Assembly (NCBI GenBank): GCA_009993955.1
Contig: JAACSL010000002.1
Span: 124,001-188,000, forward strand
DNA length: 64,000 nt
Direction: 5' to 3'
Source: Paraglaciecola sp.
Lineage (GTDB): Bacteria; Pseudomonadota; Gammaproteobacteria; Enterobacterales; Alteromonadaceae
Within the stretch, counting starts at the first letter, position 1; every line of letters starts with the position of its first letter. The notes below the pieces were generated by a model. That model saw only the letters and a program-made list of their open reading frames with translations. It was not told the origin of the DNA and did no database searches. The position numbers and the translations under genes were made by a program. This document shows, piece by piece, positions 38,873-47,248 of this stretch.

Positions 38873-39451
38873 ATGCCTCGCAAAGCCCAGTACAATATTA
38901 ATGCTATCTTAGATCAGGCCATCGATGTGTTTCTCGAACATGGTTATCACGGCACAATCATGGATGAAATTATTGCCCGTACTGAGTTTAATCGCCGAGG
39001 TTTTTATTTAGAATTTGGCAGTAAACAGCATTTTTTATACGTTGTACTTGAGCACTATCACCAGCAATATTTGAAAAAAATCGTTGGTCATTTAGAGCAA
39101 AATCATGGTCTACCGTCTATTCAGGACTTTTTCAAAGCGTATGTCATGCATGTTAAAGGCAAGGGTTGTTTGCTTATCAATTGCATTACAGAGCTAGGCT
39201 TTGATGATGCAAAAATTCGTGAGATCGGTCGCCATTATTTAGATAGGTTACAAATTGACTTTATTGGTTGCCTAGAAAAAGCTCAGAACCTTCAGCAACT
39301 GCACCCAAATACCAATATCGAGTCTACCGCTTTGCAACTGACCAGCTATGTGCAAGGGTTTGCTGTCAATGCCGTGCTCGCAGGTGACACAGATGAGTTG
39401 CAACTGGCTACTCAGGCACTACTTGGCCCATTAGCAAGCCGAACACCGTAG
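38873..39451 (+). CDS. TetR family transcriptional regulator
   Basis: 192 residues. The N-terminal TetR HTH is ILDQAIDVFLEHGYHGTIMDEIIARTEFNRRGFYLEFGSKQHFLYVVLEHY. The C-terminal domain binds an unknown ligand. It is divergent from the M28 lipoprotein gene, with a shared AT-rich 150-bp intergenic region, so regulating that gene or itself is possible but untested. Confidence 0.93.
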   Translation: MPRKAQYNINAILDQAIDVFLEHGYHGTIMDEIIARTEFNRRGFYLEFGSKQHFLYVVLEHYHQQYLKKIVGHLEQNHGLPSIQDFFKAYVMHVKGKGCLLINCITELGFDDAKIREIGRHYLDRLQIDFIGCLEKAQNLQQLHPNTNIESTALQLTSYVQGFAVNAVLAGDTDELQLATQALLGPLASRTP

Positions 39452-39620
39452 TTAATTCATCTGGTTCATTTGTTAGATGAGGGCTTACACACTGTAATAA
39501 AGTTGTTATGTCAGGCTTGCTTTTGCGTAAGGTAACGCCATTTAGAGACTACAAAGAGACGGGCTAGCTATGCACGTTTTAAATAACTTAACCCAGATAT
39601 TTTGCCAAGAGCCTTCAACT

Positions 39621-39953
39621 ATGTCAGAGAAAAAGCCCCTATTCCGCGTGCAGTTTGTGAGTAATGGTGAACGATACGACTTATTCGTTCGCGAGGTATG
39701 TCAAGGGAACATGTTTGGCTTTGTGGAGATTGGTGATTTTGTCTGGGATAGCCATACTAGTGTGGTGCTTGACCCCAGCCATGAAAAACTGAAGGCTGAG
39801 TTTGCCGATGTAACCCATACTTATATTCCCATGCACAGCGTTCTGCGTATTGATGAAGTCAAAAAACAAGGTAGCTCAAAGATCACTCAGTTGTCTGATA
39901 AAATCATGGCCTTCCCAACCCCTATTTATACACCAAAGGGTACGAATAAATAG
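39621..39953 (+). CDS. DUF1820 family protein
   Basis: 110 residues from the ATG of MSEKKPLFRVQF; the frame is open upstream to 39570. Hallmarks of DUF1820 are RYDLFVREVCQGNMFGFVEIGDFVWD, VVLDPSHEKLKAEFADV and YIPMHSVLRIDEV. It is a small cytoplasmic protein of unknown role found across Gammaproteobacteria. It stands alone, upstream of the next hypothetical by 66 bp. Confidence 0.9.
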   Translation: MSEKKPLFRVQFVSNGERYDLFVREVCQGNMFGFVEIGDFVWDSHTSVVLDPSHEKLKAEFADVTHTYIPMHSVLRIDEVKKQGSSKITQLSDKIMAFPTPIYTPKGTNK

Positions 39954-40019
39954 CCTTAGTACACAATGACCTTCCTGATTGGATTGTCTTAACCACATAT
40001 CTAGCGAATTGGAGATCCC

Positions 40020-40523
40020 ATGCTTGTTTTTGGCATCATTGGTATTTTAGTACTGGTTCTAATTTTTTTAGTTTTAAGGCTACAAAATGCCAACCGTGAG
40101 GTGCAAAAATTAAAATTCAGTTTACGCAGCCTGCAAAATCAAACGCGCTATACCTTAGGTGCATTACTCACTATGAGTAAGCAATTGCAATATAATTACA
40201 AATTGAAATTAGATGGATTGCGCCATCATGGTTTATTACATGGTGACGATTTGTTAGCCGCACAATTTCTTATAGATAATTTTGTTGTGGTGGTGACTCA
40301 GTGTTGTGAGCGCAATGCCAGCGTTGAAGAAGCACTTAAAAAGGCGTTAGAAGGCAGCCCATTTAGCATGGCAAGAATTCAACAGTTTGTCGCCTCACAA
40401 GCAGTGGAAGTAAGAGTACCATGGAGCAAAAACAACTTAGAAGGTTTTATGAGCGCCTGTAATAACATGGTCAGTGGAAAACTTAAAACGCAGAGCAGCG
40501 CTGAGGAACAAACAAGTAGTTAA
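40020..40523 (+). CDS. Conserved hypothetical membrane-anchored protein
   Basis: 167 residues. One N-terminal membrane helix (FGIIGILVLVLIFLVLRLQ) runs into a coiled coil (NREVQKLKFSLRSLQNQ), then a helical cytoplasmic domain of about 110 residues. I do not recognise a named family. Its stop codon shares bases with the convergent EVE-domain gene (TTAA). Confidence 0.8.
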   Translation: MLVFGIIGILVLVLIFLVLRLQNANREVQKLKFSLRSLQNQTRYTLGALLTMSKQLQYNYKLKLDGLRHHGLLHGDDLLAAQFLIDNFVVVVTQCCERNASVEEALKKALEGSPFSMARIQQFVASQAVEVRVPWSKNNLEGFMSACNNMVSGKLKTQSSAEEQTSS

Positions 40524-40984
40524 GTTTTGGCTGCTTGTAACAAATGCAAGAATTCTTCAGGTAAAACAGGCATGATGGACAGCCTGTGCCCCTTCTTCAA
40601 TAAGCGAAGCTCAGTCAACTGTGGCATACTTTTTATTGTCGATAACAACAATACCTTGTTGAATTTTTGTTTTAGTTTGACATCAACCATATACCAGCGA
40701 GGCGCTTGAACTTCAGATTTAGGATCAAAATACGTTGACTCCGGATCAAATTGGCTGTGGTCTGGATAAGCAGTTCGGACAATTTCAGCTAAACCCGCAA
40801 TTCCTGCCTCTTTGCAACTCGAGTGATAAATAAATACTTGATCACCCAGTTGTACTTGATCTCGCAAAAAATTCCGCGCCTGATAATTGCGTATGCCATC
40901 CCAATGTTCGGTTTGATGCGGCCTTGCAGCAAGATCATCGATACCAAAGGCATCAGGTTCGGTTTTAAATAACCAATATTGCAT
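40520..40984 (-). CDS. EVE domain-containing protein
   Basis: 154 residues: MQYWLFKTEPDAFGIDDLA, HWDGIRNYQARNFLRDQVQLGDQVFIYHSS and the following VRTAYPDHSQFDP and PRWYMVDVKL blocks define the EVE/thymocyte-nuclear-protein fold. EVE proteins resemble PUA-like modules that recognise modified bases; bacterial copies may read modified DNA or RNA. Here it is a single domain with no nuclease partner nearby, so no defence link is claimed. Its end overlaps the upstream convergent gene by 4 bp. Confidence 0.92.
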   Translation of the reverse strand: MQYWLFKTEPDAFGIDDLAARPHQTEHWDGIRNYQARNFLRDQVQLGDQVFIYHSSCKEAGIAGLAEIVRTAYPDHSQFDPESTYFDPKSEVQAPRWYMVDVKLKQKFNKVLLLSTIKSMPQLTELRLLKKGHRLSIMPVLPEEFLHLLQAAKT

Positions 40985-41023
40985 ACATAGCTCCGTTATA
41001 AATGGTAATCCTTGGCGATATTA

Positions 41024-43123
41024 TCAATCATAAAATGGGGAACGCACTTCCGTTAAACTTCTCAACTCAACAGGACGTAAGAGCTTTTGACCGCCATCAC
41101 GGCCAATGGGTATCCAGGGAAATTTTCCACGCCCAGTAGCCGGCTCCACCACAAACAAATCAAAGGGAATCGAAAGATAAAAACCTTTAGTAAAACTTCC
41201 CTCACCGTATTCGTCTGCAGAAACATTGGTCAAAGCAGCATAGGCTCCGACGATCACGCCGCTGTCGAAACGTTTAGCAAAGTCAATGTTCACGCCTTTA
41301 TCTTTAGCCAAAAATTGCCCTATGTTTACGGTAAATTGAGTATCAGGCATGAAGCTAGGGCGCCAATAGATATTGGCATGCCCAGTTAGCACTTTATAAT
41401 CAAAAAAGTCCCAATCATTCTCATAGGACCGTTGCTGAACATAATTAAGATCCAGTCCAAAAAATATATTGCTGTCGACCGGGCGATACATAACCTCACC
41501 ACCCACACCGCCGAACATCGTTTCTAAATAACCAGCATAGGCTTGAGCATAGGTATTTTTGCCAAGCCGATCAAACCAATGCACAAATGCTGACTCCATG
41601 GTAACACGACTGCGAGAAACGTATTCTTTGACCAGTGTTCTTACGCGTGGAAGAGGGGTATCTAAATTATCCACAGTAAAGTTGAATTTATTAAAATTCT
41701 CGATCACGTTTGCCTTGATGCTAGCGCGCATCGATACATTGCTGTTATAGGTATATCCCCCAGTGAAAAATAAACCACCTTGGTATAGATAGAAATCTTC
41801 TGGGCTTCCAAAAGACTGAATCCAGAAACTCTCCACACCATAAAAAAGCCCAGATGTTTTATTAGGATGATATTCATCAAGGGTTTGTTGTGAAGTATCA
41901 TCGCGCACATAGGAAGCGGTAATATCATGTTCGAGTGTTTCCAAACGCGCTGCCCGCTTAAAACTATCGGCATCGATAACCGTTTCCAGCATGGGATTGG
42001 TGCCGACATTTTCAACAATTTTATAACGCTTGATAGTATCGGGTAACTCGGACGCAATGATTCTGCCAACTCTTTGGATTGCCTCATCATTGTCACGGTA
42101 ATTGAGCTGAGTACCGTAAAATGTCATCTCGTCTGTTTGAATATCAACGTCAGTTAATACAAAACCAGCATCGTATTGCAGGGAACGATATAAACGAGCA
42201 CGGTCGACAGACTCTATATTTTCTGGGACAGTATTATTAAACAAAGCGCGCGGAGGGTCGTCTATTTTGACTTGTTTAGCCGTGTTTAGGTTCATTTTGT
42301 AACTCACCCCAAAGCCAAACGTATTGCCACGTTGATAATTCAAGCTAAAATCAAAATCACGCCATTTGTACACTGCACCTATGTTCCAATGGCTATCCTG
42401 TGGTAAGTCACCTGCGCGGTCTCTAACATAAGTTTTCCCCTCATATTCAAGTTTTAACAACAGGCCTTCAAGGGGCGTCTGATACTCGATGCCACCAAAT
42501 AAGGAAGTATTACCATGGAAAAACTTACCAAATTCGATTTTCCCACCATTTCCCGAAAACCCGCGCTCTCTATCGCAGAATGATTCTTTTAACTGACAAA
42601 ATGGATTGGTGAAATCATCTCCGGTGCCCAGATACCCCCAACCTAAACCCACATGAAAATCAAGGGGTCCCCATGCTTTACTAGCAGCCATAAATTCACT
42701 GGCAAAAAGCCCTGTACCACCAATATCTCTAAACCCTACGGAAAATTCTGGTAAATAAAAGTCTTCTTCGAGCAATCGAAACTTGACGTCAATGCCTTTA
42801 TCTTTGAGTGTTTGATCGCCACTAAATCCTGGGTCAGCGCTGTAAAGACGAGTCCGTACATCGGTATAACGAACGGTGGATTCCATCCAAGGAAAAAGCT
42901 GCAAAGTGGCTGACCAAAAGCGGTATTCTTCGTTGTCGGTGTAACTGATAGCTAAATCACCTTCCATGCCCATTCTTGCGGTTGGGGTTTGCCATAAACC
43001 GATGCCACCTTGCACTGCTTGCGTAGGGTATACTTCACCCGCCTTGACGGTAGCGATGAAAACAAACAAAACTACTAAGGTAATACTTCGACAAAGTGAA
43101 ACTATTGCAGGACGAGAGCTCAT
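41024..43123 (-). CDS. YjbH/GfcD family outer-membrane lipoprotein-like exopolysaccharide protein
   Basis: 699 residues. A signal peptide (ITLVVLFVFIATVKA) without an evident lipobox precedes a long beta-rich protein: GGIGLWQTPTARMGMEGDLAISYT at the start is the YjbH signature, followed by repeated barrel-like strands and EYGEGSFTKGFYLSIPFD at the end. YjbH/GfcD proteins are outer-membrane channels for capsule or exopolysaccharide export. It overlaps gfcC by 4 bp and is the last gene of the gfcABCD-like cluster. Confidence 0.93.
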   Translation of the reverse strand: MSSRPAIVSLCRSITLVVLFVFIATVKAGEVYPTQAVQGGIGLWQTPTARMGMEGDLAISYTDNEEYRFWSATLQLFPWMESTVRYTDVRTRLYSADPGFSGDQTLKDKGIDVKFRLLEEDFYLPEFSVGFRDIGGTGLFASEFMAASKAWGPLDFHVGLGWGYLGTGDDFTNPFCQLKESFCDRERGFSGNGGKIEFGKFFHGNTSLFGGIEYQTPLEGLLLKLEYEGKTYVRDRAGDLPQDSHWNIGAVYKWRDFDFSLNYQRGNTFGFGVSYKMNLNTAKQVKIDDPPRALFNNTVPENIESVDRARLYRSLQYDAGFVLTDVDIQTDEMTFYGTQLNYRDNDEAIQRVGRIIASELPDTIKRYKIVENVGTNPMLETVIDADSFKRAARLETLEHDITASYVRDDTSQQTLDEYHPNKTSGLFYGVESFWIQSFGSPEDFYLYQGGLFFTGGYTYNSNVSMRASIKANVIENFNKFNFTVDNLDTPLPRVRTLVKEYVSRSRVTMESAFVHWFDRLGKNTYAQAYAGYLETMFGGVGGEVMYRPVDSNIFFGLDLNYVQQRSYENDWDFFDYKVLTGHANIYWRPSFMPDTQFTVNIGQFLAKDKGVNIDFAKRFDSGVIVGAYAALTNVSADEYGEGSFTKGFYLSIPFDLFVVEPATGRGKFPWIPIGRDGGQKLLRPVELRSLTEVRSPFYD

Positions 43124-43842
43124 TGGATCACCCTATTTTTAGCCAGTCTCGCAATGGCGTAATTCAACTTTCGGTTGGTGTCAGAGAATTGTGACTCAAA
43201 AAATGGCAGATAGATTTGACTGCCCGGCATCACGTCACCACAATTTTTATTCCAGTAGGCGATGCCAGAAGTGGTAATCGTCGAATCTGCTTGAATGAGA
43301 TAAATCAAATCTTTGTTCTCAAGCTCACTGTATGTTTTGTGTAACTGTCTCGCCAAACACATTTTATGTTGTTGGCTCAGCGTTGTTGGGTTCGCCGTCA
43401 AACCAAATACTTCTATAGTTGTTGGCCTTTCTTTTAGAAGCAACAGATAGTGGCCATCTTCAAAACGAGGATTAAAGTTTGGGTCCAAACGGGCCAAATC
43501 AAAGTCTATTGTCTGCTCAACTCGGTCAGCTAGCTGCCATGCTTGAACTTGCTGCTTAAGGTGTTGAACGCTATTGGCCAAAGCCACATCAGACTCTTGT
43601 TCGATTATCACAAGCGATGTGAGCACTTCTCGGCGTTGTTGCTCCGCGTTTACACCATCGAGCCTAAACAATGCTGAACTTGGCCAATACCAATGCCTTT
43701 TTTGTGCAACCGGCGTCAACACATCGGTCAAACGAGGATTACCTAGAAATACAAACTTTTCACTATTGATGACAACAGTGACCTCTGCGTCGACAACTCG
43801 TGGCGCAAGGATGAAAAATAAAAGCAGCAAAAAATACTTCAA
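43120..43842 (-). CDS. GfcC/YjbG family periplasmic protein (capsule biosynthesis)
   Basis: 240 residues. The signal peptide (FLLLLFFILAPRVVDA) is followed by the GfcC pattern: NPRLTDVLTPVAQKRHWYWPSSALFRLD and a C-terminal GDVMPGSQIYLPFFESQFSD. GfcC-type proteins are soluble and accompany the export porin YjbH. Its last codons overlap the yjbH start. It belongs to the four-gene cluster. Confidence 0.92.
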   Translation of the reverse strand: MKYFLLLLFFILAPRVVDAEVTVVINSEKFVFLGNPRLTDVLTPVAQKRHWYWPSSALFRLDGVNAEQQRREVLTSLVIIEQESDVALANSVQHLKQQVQAWQLADRVEQTIDFDLARLDPNFNPRFEDGHYLLLLKERPTTIEVFGLTANPTTLSQQHKMCLARQLHKTYSELENKDLIYLIQADSTITTSGIAYWNKNCGDVMPGSQIYLPFFESQFSDTNRKLNYAIARLAKNRVIQ

Positions 43843-43871
43843 AATCGATCCCTTTTAAAAACTCATAGATG

Positions 43872-44531
43872 TCATAGTCGCAGTGCTCGACTGAGATATA
43901 CGATCTCAAAAACACTGCCGGACGGATGTATTTTCTGCTCACTTTTCACAAGTAAGCCAGAGGATTGTTCAAACCAATAAAAATTTATCCACCCTTTGTC
44001 AGCACTTAATTGTATTTCCTCTTCTATTAGTACGGTGCTGATAGTCTTATTTTGAATAATTAAATTCTCGGCATATTTAATACGAAAAGAAGATGTTAAC
44101 GACACTCCGTAATACTGCGAGCTGTAATCCAATTCTCGTGACCAATTTGCATCATTTTGAATAAAGATGTTGCGCATTAATGGGTCTGGCTGTGCGGATT
44201 TTGTAAAGTCTAAATTTTGAATTAGTCCCATGGTCCTGTTGATGCGACCATATTTTTCTCGTAACGCCACACCATCTCTTGAAACCCAAGTATATTGGCC
44301 ATCTTCAAGGTAAGCCAAAGCGAGGATAATTGGCGTAAAGTCATCTCTTTTCACATAAATCAGGTCTGAGGGAGACGCTAATATTTGCTCAGTGCTGACG
44401 CTAATGTCTGGAGGGGAATTGAAAGCCAATTGTATGCTGCGCCAATAAGTTAAGTGTGTTGCAGAGCAAGACACCAAAAAAGGCAAGGCTATCAATACAA
44501 AGCTCAACTTAATGATGGAATATGTTTTCAA
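43872..44531 (-). CDS. GfcB/YjbF family lipoprotein
   Basis: 219 residues. A lipoprotein signal IALPFLVSCSA places the acylated cysteine at about 22. The rest fits the YjbF/GfcB family: DLIYVKRDDFTPIILALAYLEDGQYTWVSRDGVALREKYGRI. It is an outer-membrane lipoprotein partner of YjbG and YjbH. A terminator-like hairpin lies between it and the upstream small gene. Confidence 0.92.
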   Translation of the reverse strand: MKTYSIIKLSFVLIALPFLVSCSATHLTYWRSIQLAFNSPPDISVSTEQILASPSDLIYVKRDDFTPIILALAYLEDGQYTWVSRDGVALREKYGRINRTMGLIQNLDFTKSAQPDPLMRNIFIQNDANWSRELDYSSQYYGVSLTSSFRIKYAENLIIQNKTISTVLIEEEIQLSADKGWINFYWFEQSSGLLVKSEQKIHPSGSVFEIVYLSRALRL

Positions 44532-44571
44532 GGGTTTCTATACCAAAAGTAGAACATGAGTAGCGACCAAT

Positions 44572-44593
44572 AAAAAAGCCGCCATTTGGCGGC
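44572..44593 (-). terminator. Terminator-like hairpin inside the gfc/yjb cluster
   Basis: On the minus strand GCCGCCA-AA-TGGCGGC is followed by a T-run (44577 to 44572). It lies 23 bp past the stop of the small first gene and 41 bp before the start of gfcB, so it may lower expression of the later genes relative to the first. Confidence 0.85.
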
Positions 44594-44615
44594 CTATTCT
44601 AAAGATATACTCAAT

Positions 44616-44993
44616 TTATTGAAGAGTCGGTAAGTAGGTATAACTAACAGGTACTTCAATGGTAGTTGTCAGCGTACCACTTGTTGTCACTGTAACGGTT
44701 GTAGTAGTACCGATACAAATACCATCAACTAACTCGTCATCACCCATACAGGTAGGAACCGGATCAACAGGTGGGTTTGGTATAAAGATTGGTTTGAAGG
44801 TTTTAGCACCGCCAGCGTTGGAAGCAACGCCAACTAAAATACCAGCAATCATCGTACCGGCAATAATTTTGTCTTCGCTCATTTCACCAAACGCATTGTT
44901 TGACGCATTTGCACCGCCAGCTGACTCTTGTGCACAAATACCACCAGACGCAATAAGCGCTGAGCATATCAATGCTGAAGCAAATTTTTTCAT
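44616..44993 (-). CDS. Small exported protein in GfcA/YjbE position
   Basis: 125 residues. The signal peptide (FASALICSALIASGGICA) is followed by a Gly/Ala region with an AGTMIAGILVGVASNAGG hydrophobic stretch, a CMGDDELVDGIC cysteine pair and a Thr/Val-rich end (TTTTVTVTTSGTLTTTIEV). It occupies the place of yjbE/gfcA, the small Ser/Thr-rich first gene of such operons. A structural or scaffolding role for exopolysaccharide is a guess. Confidence 0.78.
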   Translation of the reverse strand: MKKFASALICSALIASGGICAQESAGGANASNNAFGEMSEDKIIAGTMIAGILVGVASNAGGAKTFKPIFIPNPPVDPVPTCMGDDELVDGICIGTTTTVTVTTSGTLTTTIEVPVSYTYLPTLQ

Positions 44994-45347
44994 GTTAATC
45001 CCTCAAAAATATAATCTAGCAGCATATTAAAACAACCAATCTGCGATCACAATGCTTATTTAATCGCTGCTTCACAATCCACAAGTAAACGGCAATTCTC
45101 GGTATTTGTCGCTAAGTACGGTTTATCACAACAAAACCTACGCAGATTGTTAAAGGGTTCAAGGTATCCATACAAATGTCGATTTTTTGCCTAGGCTTAT
45201 CAAATGCCTATTAGGCATTTGATAAGTCGATAAAGTTAATAAAAGTCAGACAAAAAGCGTGACTTTAGATCCGTTTGTAAGCGAATATGAAATAATCCAA
45301 ATACGCTTACATATTCTTGAGCTATTGCTTATAGGACTGCATTTATT
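44994..45347. other. Divergent promoter region between gfcA-like gene and malic enzyme (354 bp)
   Basis: No gene here. It must hold the promoters of both genes and contains a 31-bp near-perfect palindrome (45196-45226). I could not assign promoter boxes with certainty. Confidence 0.6.
45196..45226. repeat. 31-bp near-perfect palindrome
   Basis: Arms of 15 bp (CTTATCAAATGCCTA and its reverse complement) flank a single central T. There is no T-run after it, so it is an unlikely terminator; a protein-binding site or cruciform between divergent promoters is more plausible. Confidence 0.9.
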
Positions 45348-46592
45348 ATGTCAGATTTTCGTCAACAGGCCCTCGACTACCACGCGAAACCCACACCCGG
45401 TAAAATTTCCATAACCTTAAGTAAACCAGCTGAAACCGTAACAGACCTCGCTTTAGCCTATAGCCCAGGAGTAGCAGAGCCTGTCAGAGAAATCGCGGCC
45501 AATCCAGATGCCGTTTACGATTATACCGCTAAAGGTAATTTAGTAGCGGTTATTTCCAATGGCACCGCTATTCTGGGTTTAGGCAATTTAGGCCCGCTTG
45601 CTTCAAAACCAGTGATGGAAGGCAAAGCCCTATTATTCAAACGTTTTGCTGGTATTGACTCCATAGATATAGAAGTCAAACACACTAGCACTGAAGACTT
45701 TATCAATACCGTTGCTAACATTGCCGACACGTTTGGCGGGATCAACTTAGAGGACATTAAAGCTCCCGAATGTTTTATCATCGAGAAAGAGCTAAAAAAA
45801 CGCTGTGCCATTCCGGTGTTTCATGACGATCAACACGGTACTGCCATAGTAACGGCTGCGGGGATGTTAAACGCCTTAGAGATTCAAGGGAAAAACATTC
45901 ATGATGTCACTATCGTATGCATGGGGGCAGGCGCAGCAGCAATTGCCTGTATGGAGCTGTTGGTAAAATGTGGTGCCAAACGTGAACGTATCTATATGTT
46001 GGACAGACAAGGGGTCATTCATACTCAGCGTGCTGACTTAAGTGAATATAAGGTATTGTTTGCCAATAACACCGACAAACGTAGCTTAGAAGATGCGCTT
46101 GAAGGCGCTGATGTGTTTGTTGGCGTATCAGGACCAGATGTACTTCCACCACAAGCGCTAACGCTGATGGCTGCAAATCCGATTGTATTTGCTTGTTCAA
46201 ATCCAGATCCCGAGATCAAACCTGAATTGGCTCATCAAGTGCGTCAGGATCTAATCATGGCCACGGGGCGTTCTGATTATCCCAATCAAGTGAACAACGT
46301 ATTATGTTTCCCGTTTATCTTCCGCGGCGCGCTTGATGTCAGAGCCTCACAGATTAATGATGAGATGAAAATCGCTGCCGTCGATGCTATCCGCAATATT
46401 GCCAAGCTACCGGTACCAGAGGCCGTACTTAAAGCGAGTAACGTAACATCATTGGAATTTGGCAAAGACTATATTATCCCCAAGCCCATGGACCCAAGGC
46501 TATTACAACACGTTGCTTACGCGGTAGCCAAAGCTGCTATCACCTCTGGTGTGGCGGGGATAAAACACTTACCTGATCATTACCAGCTCTAG
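45348..46592 (+). CDS. Malic enzyme (short, MaeB-like NAD(P)-dependent)
   Basis: 414 residues. The malic domain has DLALAYSPGVAEPVREIA, TAKGNLVAVISNGTAILGLGN and LEDIKAPECFIIEKEL (metal site); the NAD(P) domain has VCMGAGAAAIACMELLVKCGA and FACSNPDPEI. It lacks the C-terminal phosphotransacetylase-like domain of MaeB (about 760 residues), so it is the short two-domain form. It decarboxylates malate to pyruvate; NAD versus NADP is not decided from sequence. It starts a single-gene unit. Confidence 0.95.
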   Translation: MSDFRQQALDYHAKPTPGKISITLSKPAETVTDLALAYSPGVAEPVREIAANPDAVYDYTAKGNLVAVISNGTAILGLGNLGPLASKPVMEGKALLFKRFAGIDSIDIEVKHTSTEDFINTVANIADTFGGINLEDIKAPECFIIEKELKKRCAIPVFHDDQHGTAIVTAAGMLNALEIQGKNIHDVTIVCMGAGAAAIACMELLVKCGAKRERIYMLDRQGVIHTQRADLSEYKVLFANNTDKRSLEDALEGADVFVGVSGPDVLPPQALTLMAANPIVFACSNPDPEIKPELAHQVRQDLIMATGRSDYPNQVNNVLCFPFIFRGALDVRASQINDEMKIAAVDAIRNIAKLPVPEAVLKASNVTSLEFGKDYIIPKPMDPRLLQHVAYAVAKAAITSGVAGIKHLPDHYQL

Positions 46593-46605
46593 CAGTAACT
46601 GATTG

Positions 46606-46635
46606 AACGGTAGTCAAAACTTAACGACTACCGTT
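46606..46635. repeat. Inverted repeat between convergent genes (possible bidirectional terminator)
   Basis: AACGGTAGTC and GACTACCGTT form a 10-bp stem around a 10-base loop, between malic enzyme and the DUF1439 gene. No strong T-run follows, so terminator strength is uncertain. Confidence 0.7.
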
Positions 46636-46650
46636 TGCAAGCTTAATTGA

Positions 46651-47157
46651 TTACAAGGTGATCAACAGACCCTGTTCAGTAATGACTAAGTCTTTTGGCT
46701 GTAAGCCCGGGAATAGTTGATTGAGTTGTTGTAGGTCCACTAAAAATATCATTGGCATTTGTTGGCCAACCGCTTGTTTTACCATCTCGATGGCTTGCTC
46801 AGACTGAGCAATGCTATTGTCCAGAATGTTAAAACTGAGCAATCGAGGTTTGATTATTTCTATTTGTTGCAGATTTTTATTGTAATTAACGCCCCCTTCT
46901 ACCGAGGCAATCGCCCGCAACGTTTGCCCATCTTTGACAGCAGTAATCAAAGTTTTCAGCATCACGCTTTGCGTTTTGCCCATAAAAGCCGTATTTGGGT
47001 TGGAAAACGTGATAACAAAATCTTGGTATTGTTGGCGTACTGGAAACCCTGCCTGCAACATACTATTAAACTGAGTTTCACTCAGGGTGATATTAAATGC
47101 CTGAAGCCTCGTACAGAAAAACGCTAGCAATATAACTAAACCCAAATTTCGCAACAC
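46651..47157 (-). CDS. DUF1439 family lipid-binding-like protein
   Basis: 168 residues. An N-terminal signal peptide (LGLVILLAFFCTRLQA) has no clear lipobox, unlike enteric YceB lipoproteins of this family. The mature part, ITLSETQFNSMLQAGFPV, ends in LFPGLQPKDLVITEQGLLITL, as in DUF1439 (SRPBCC-like tubular lipid-binding fold). Function unknown. Confidence 0.85.
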   Translation of the reverse strand: MLRNLGLVILLAFFCTRLQAFNITLSETQFNSMLQAGFPVRQQYQDFVITFSNPNTAFMGKTQSVMLKTLITAVKDGQTLRAIASVEGGVNYNKNLQQIEIIKPRLLSFNILDNSIAQSEQAIEMVKQAVGQQMPMIFLVDLQQLNQLFPGLQPKDLVITEQGLLITL

Positions 47158-47248
47158 ACCACGCTCCTATTGTTTTCGATGGTTTAGCTTACAGGAAAGT
47201 CGCCATGAGCTTTCAATTATTTGCAGCACTCCTCGAGATATACTTTCC

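Noticed and set aside
40520-40984. EVE-domain gene as part of a modification-dependent defence system
   Set aside because: It is a stand-alone EVE protein with no nuclease, helicase or methyltransferase neighbour; housekeeping-type EVE genes are common.
43574-43858. Plus-strand open frame over gfcC
   Set aside because: It is antisense to a well-supported gene and has low-complexity, shadow-like composition.
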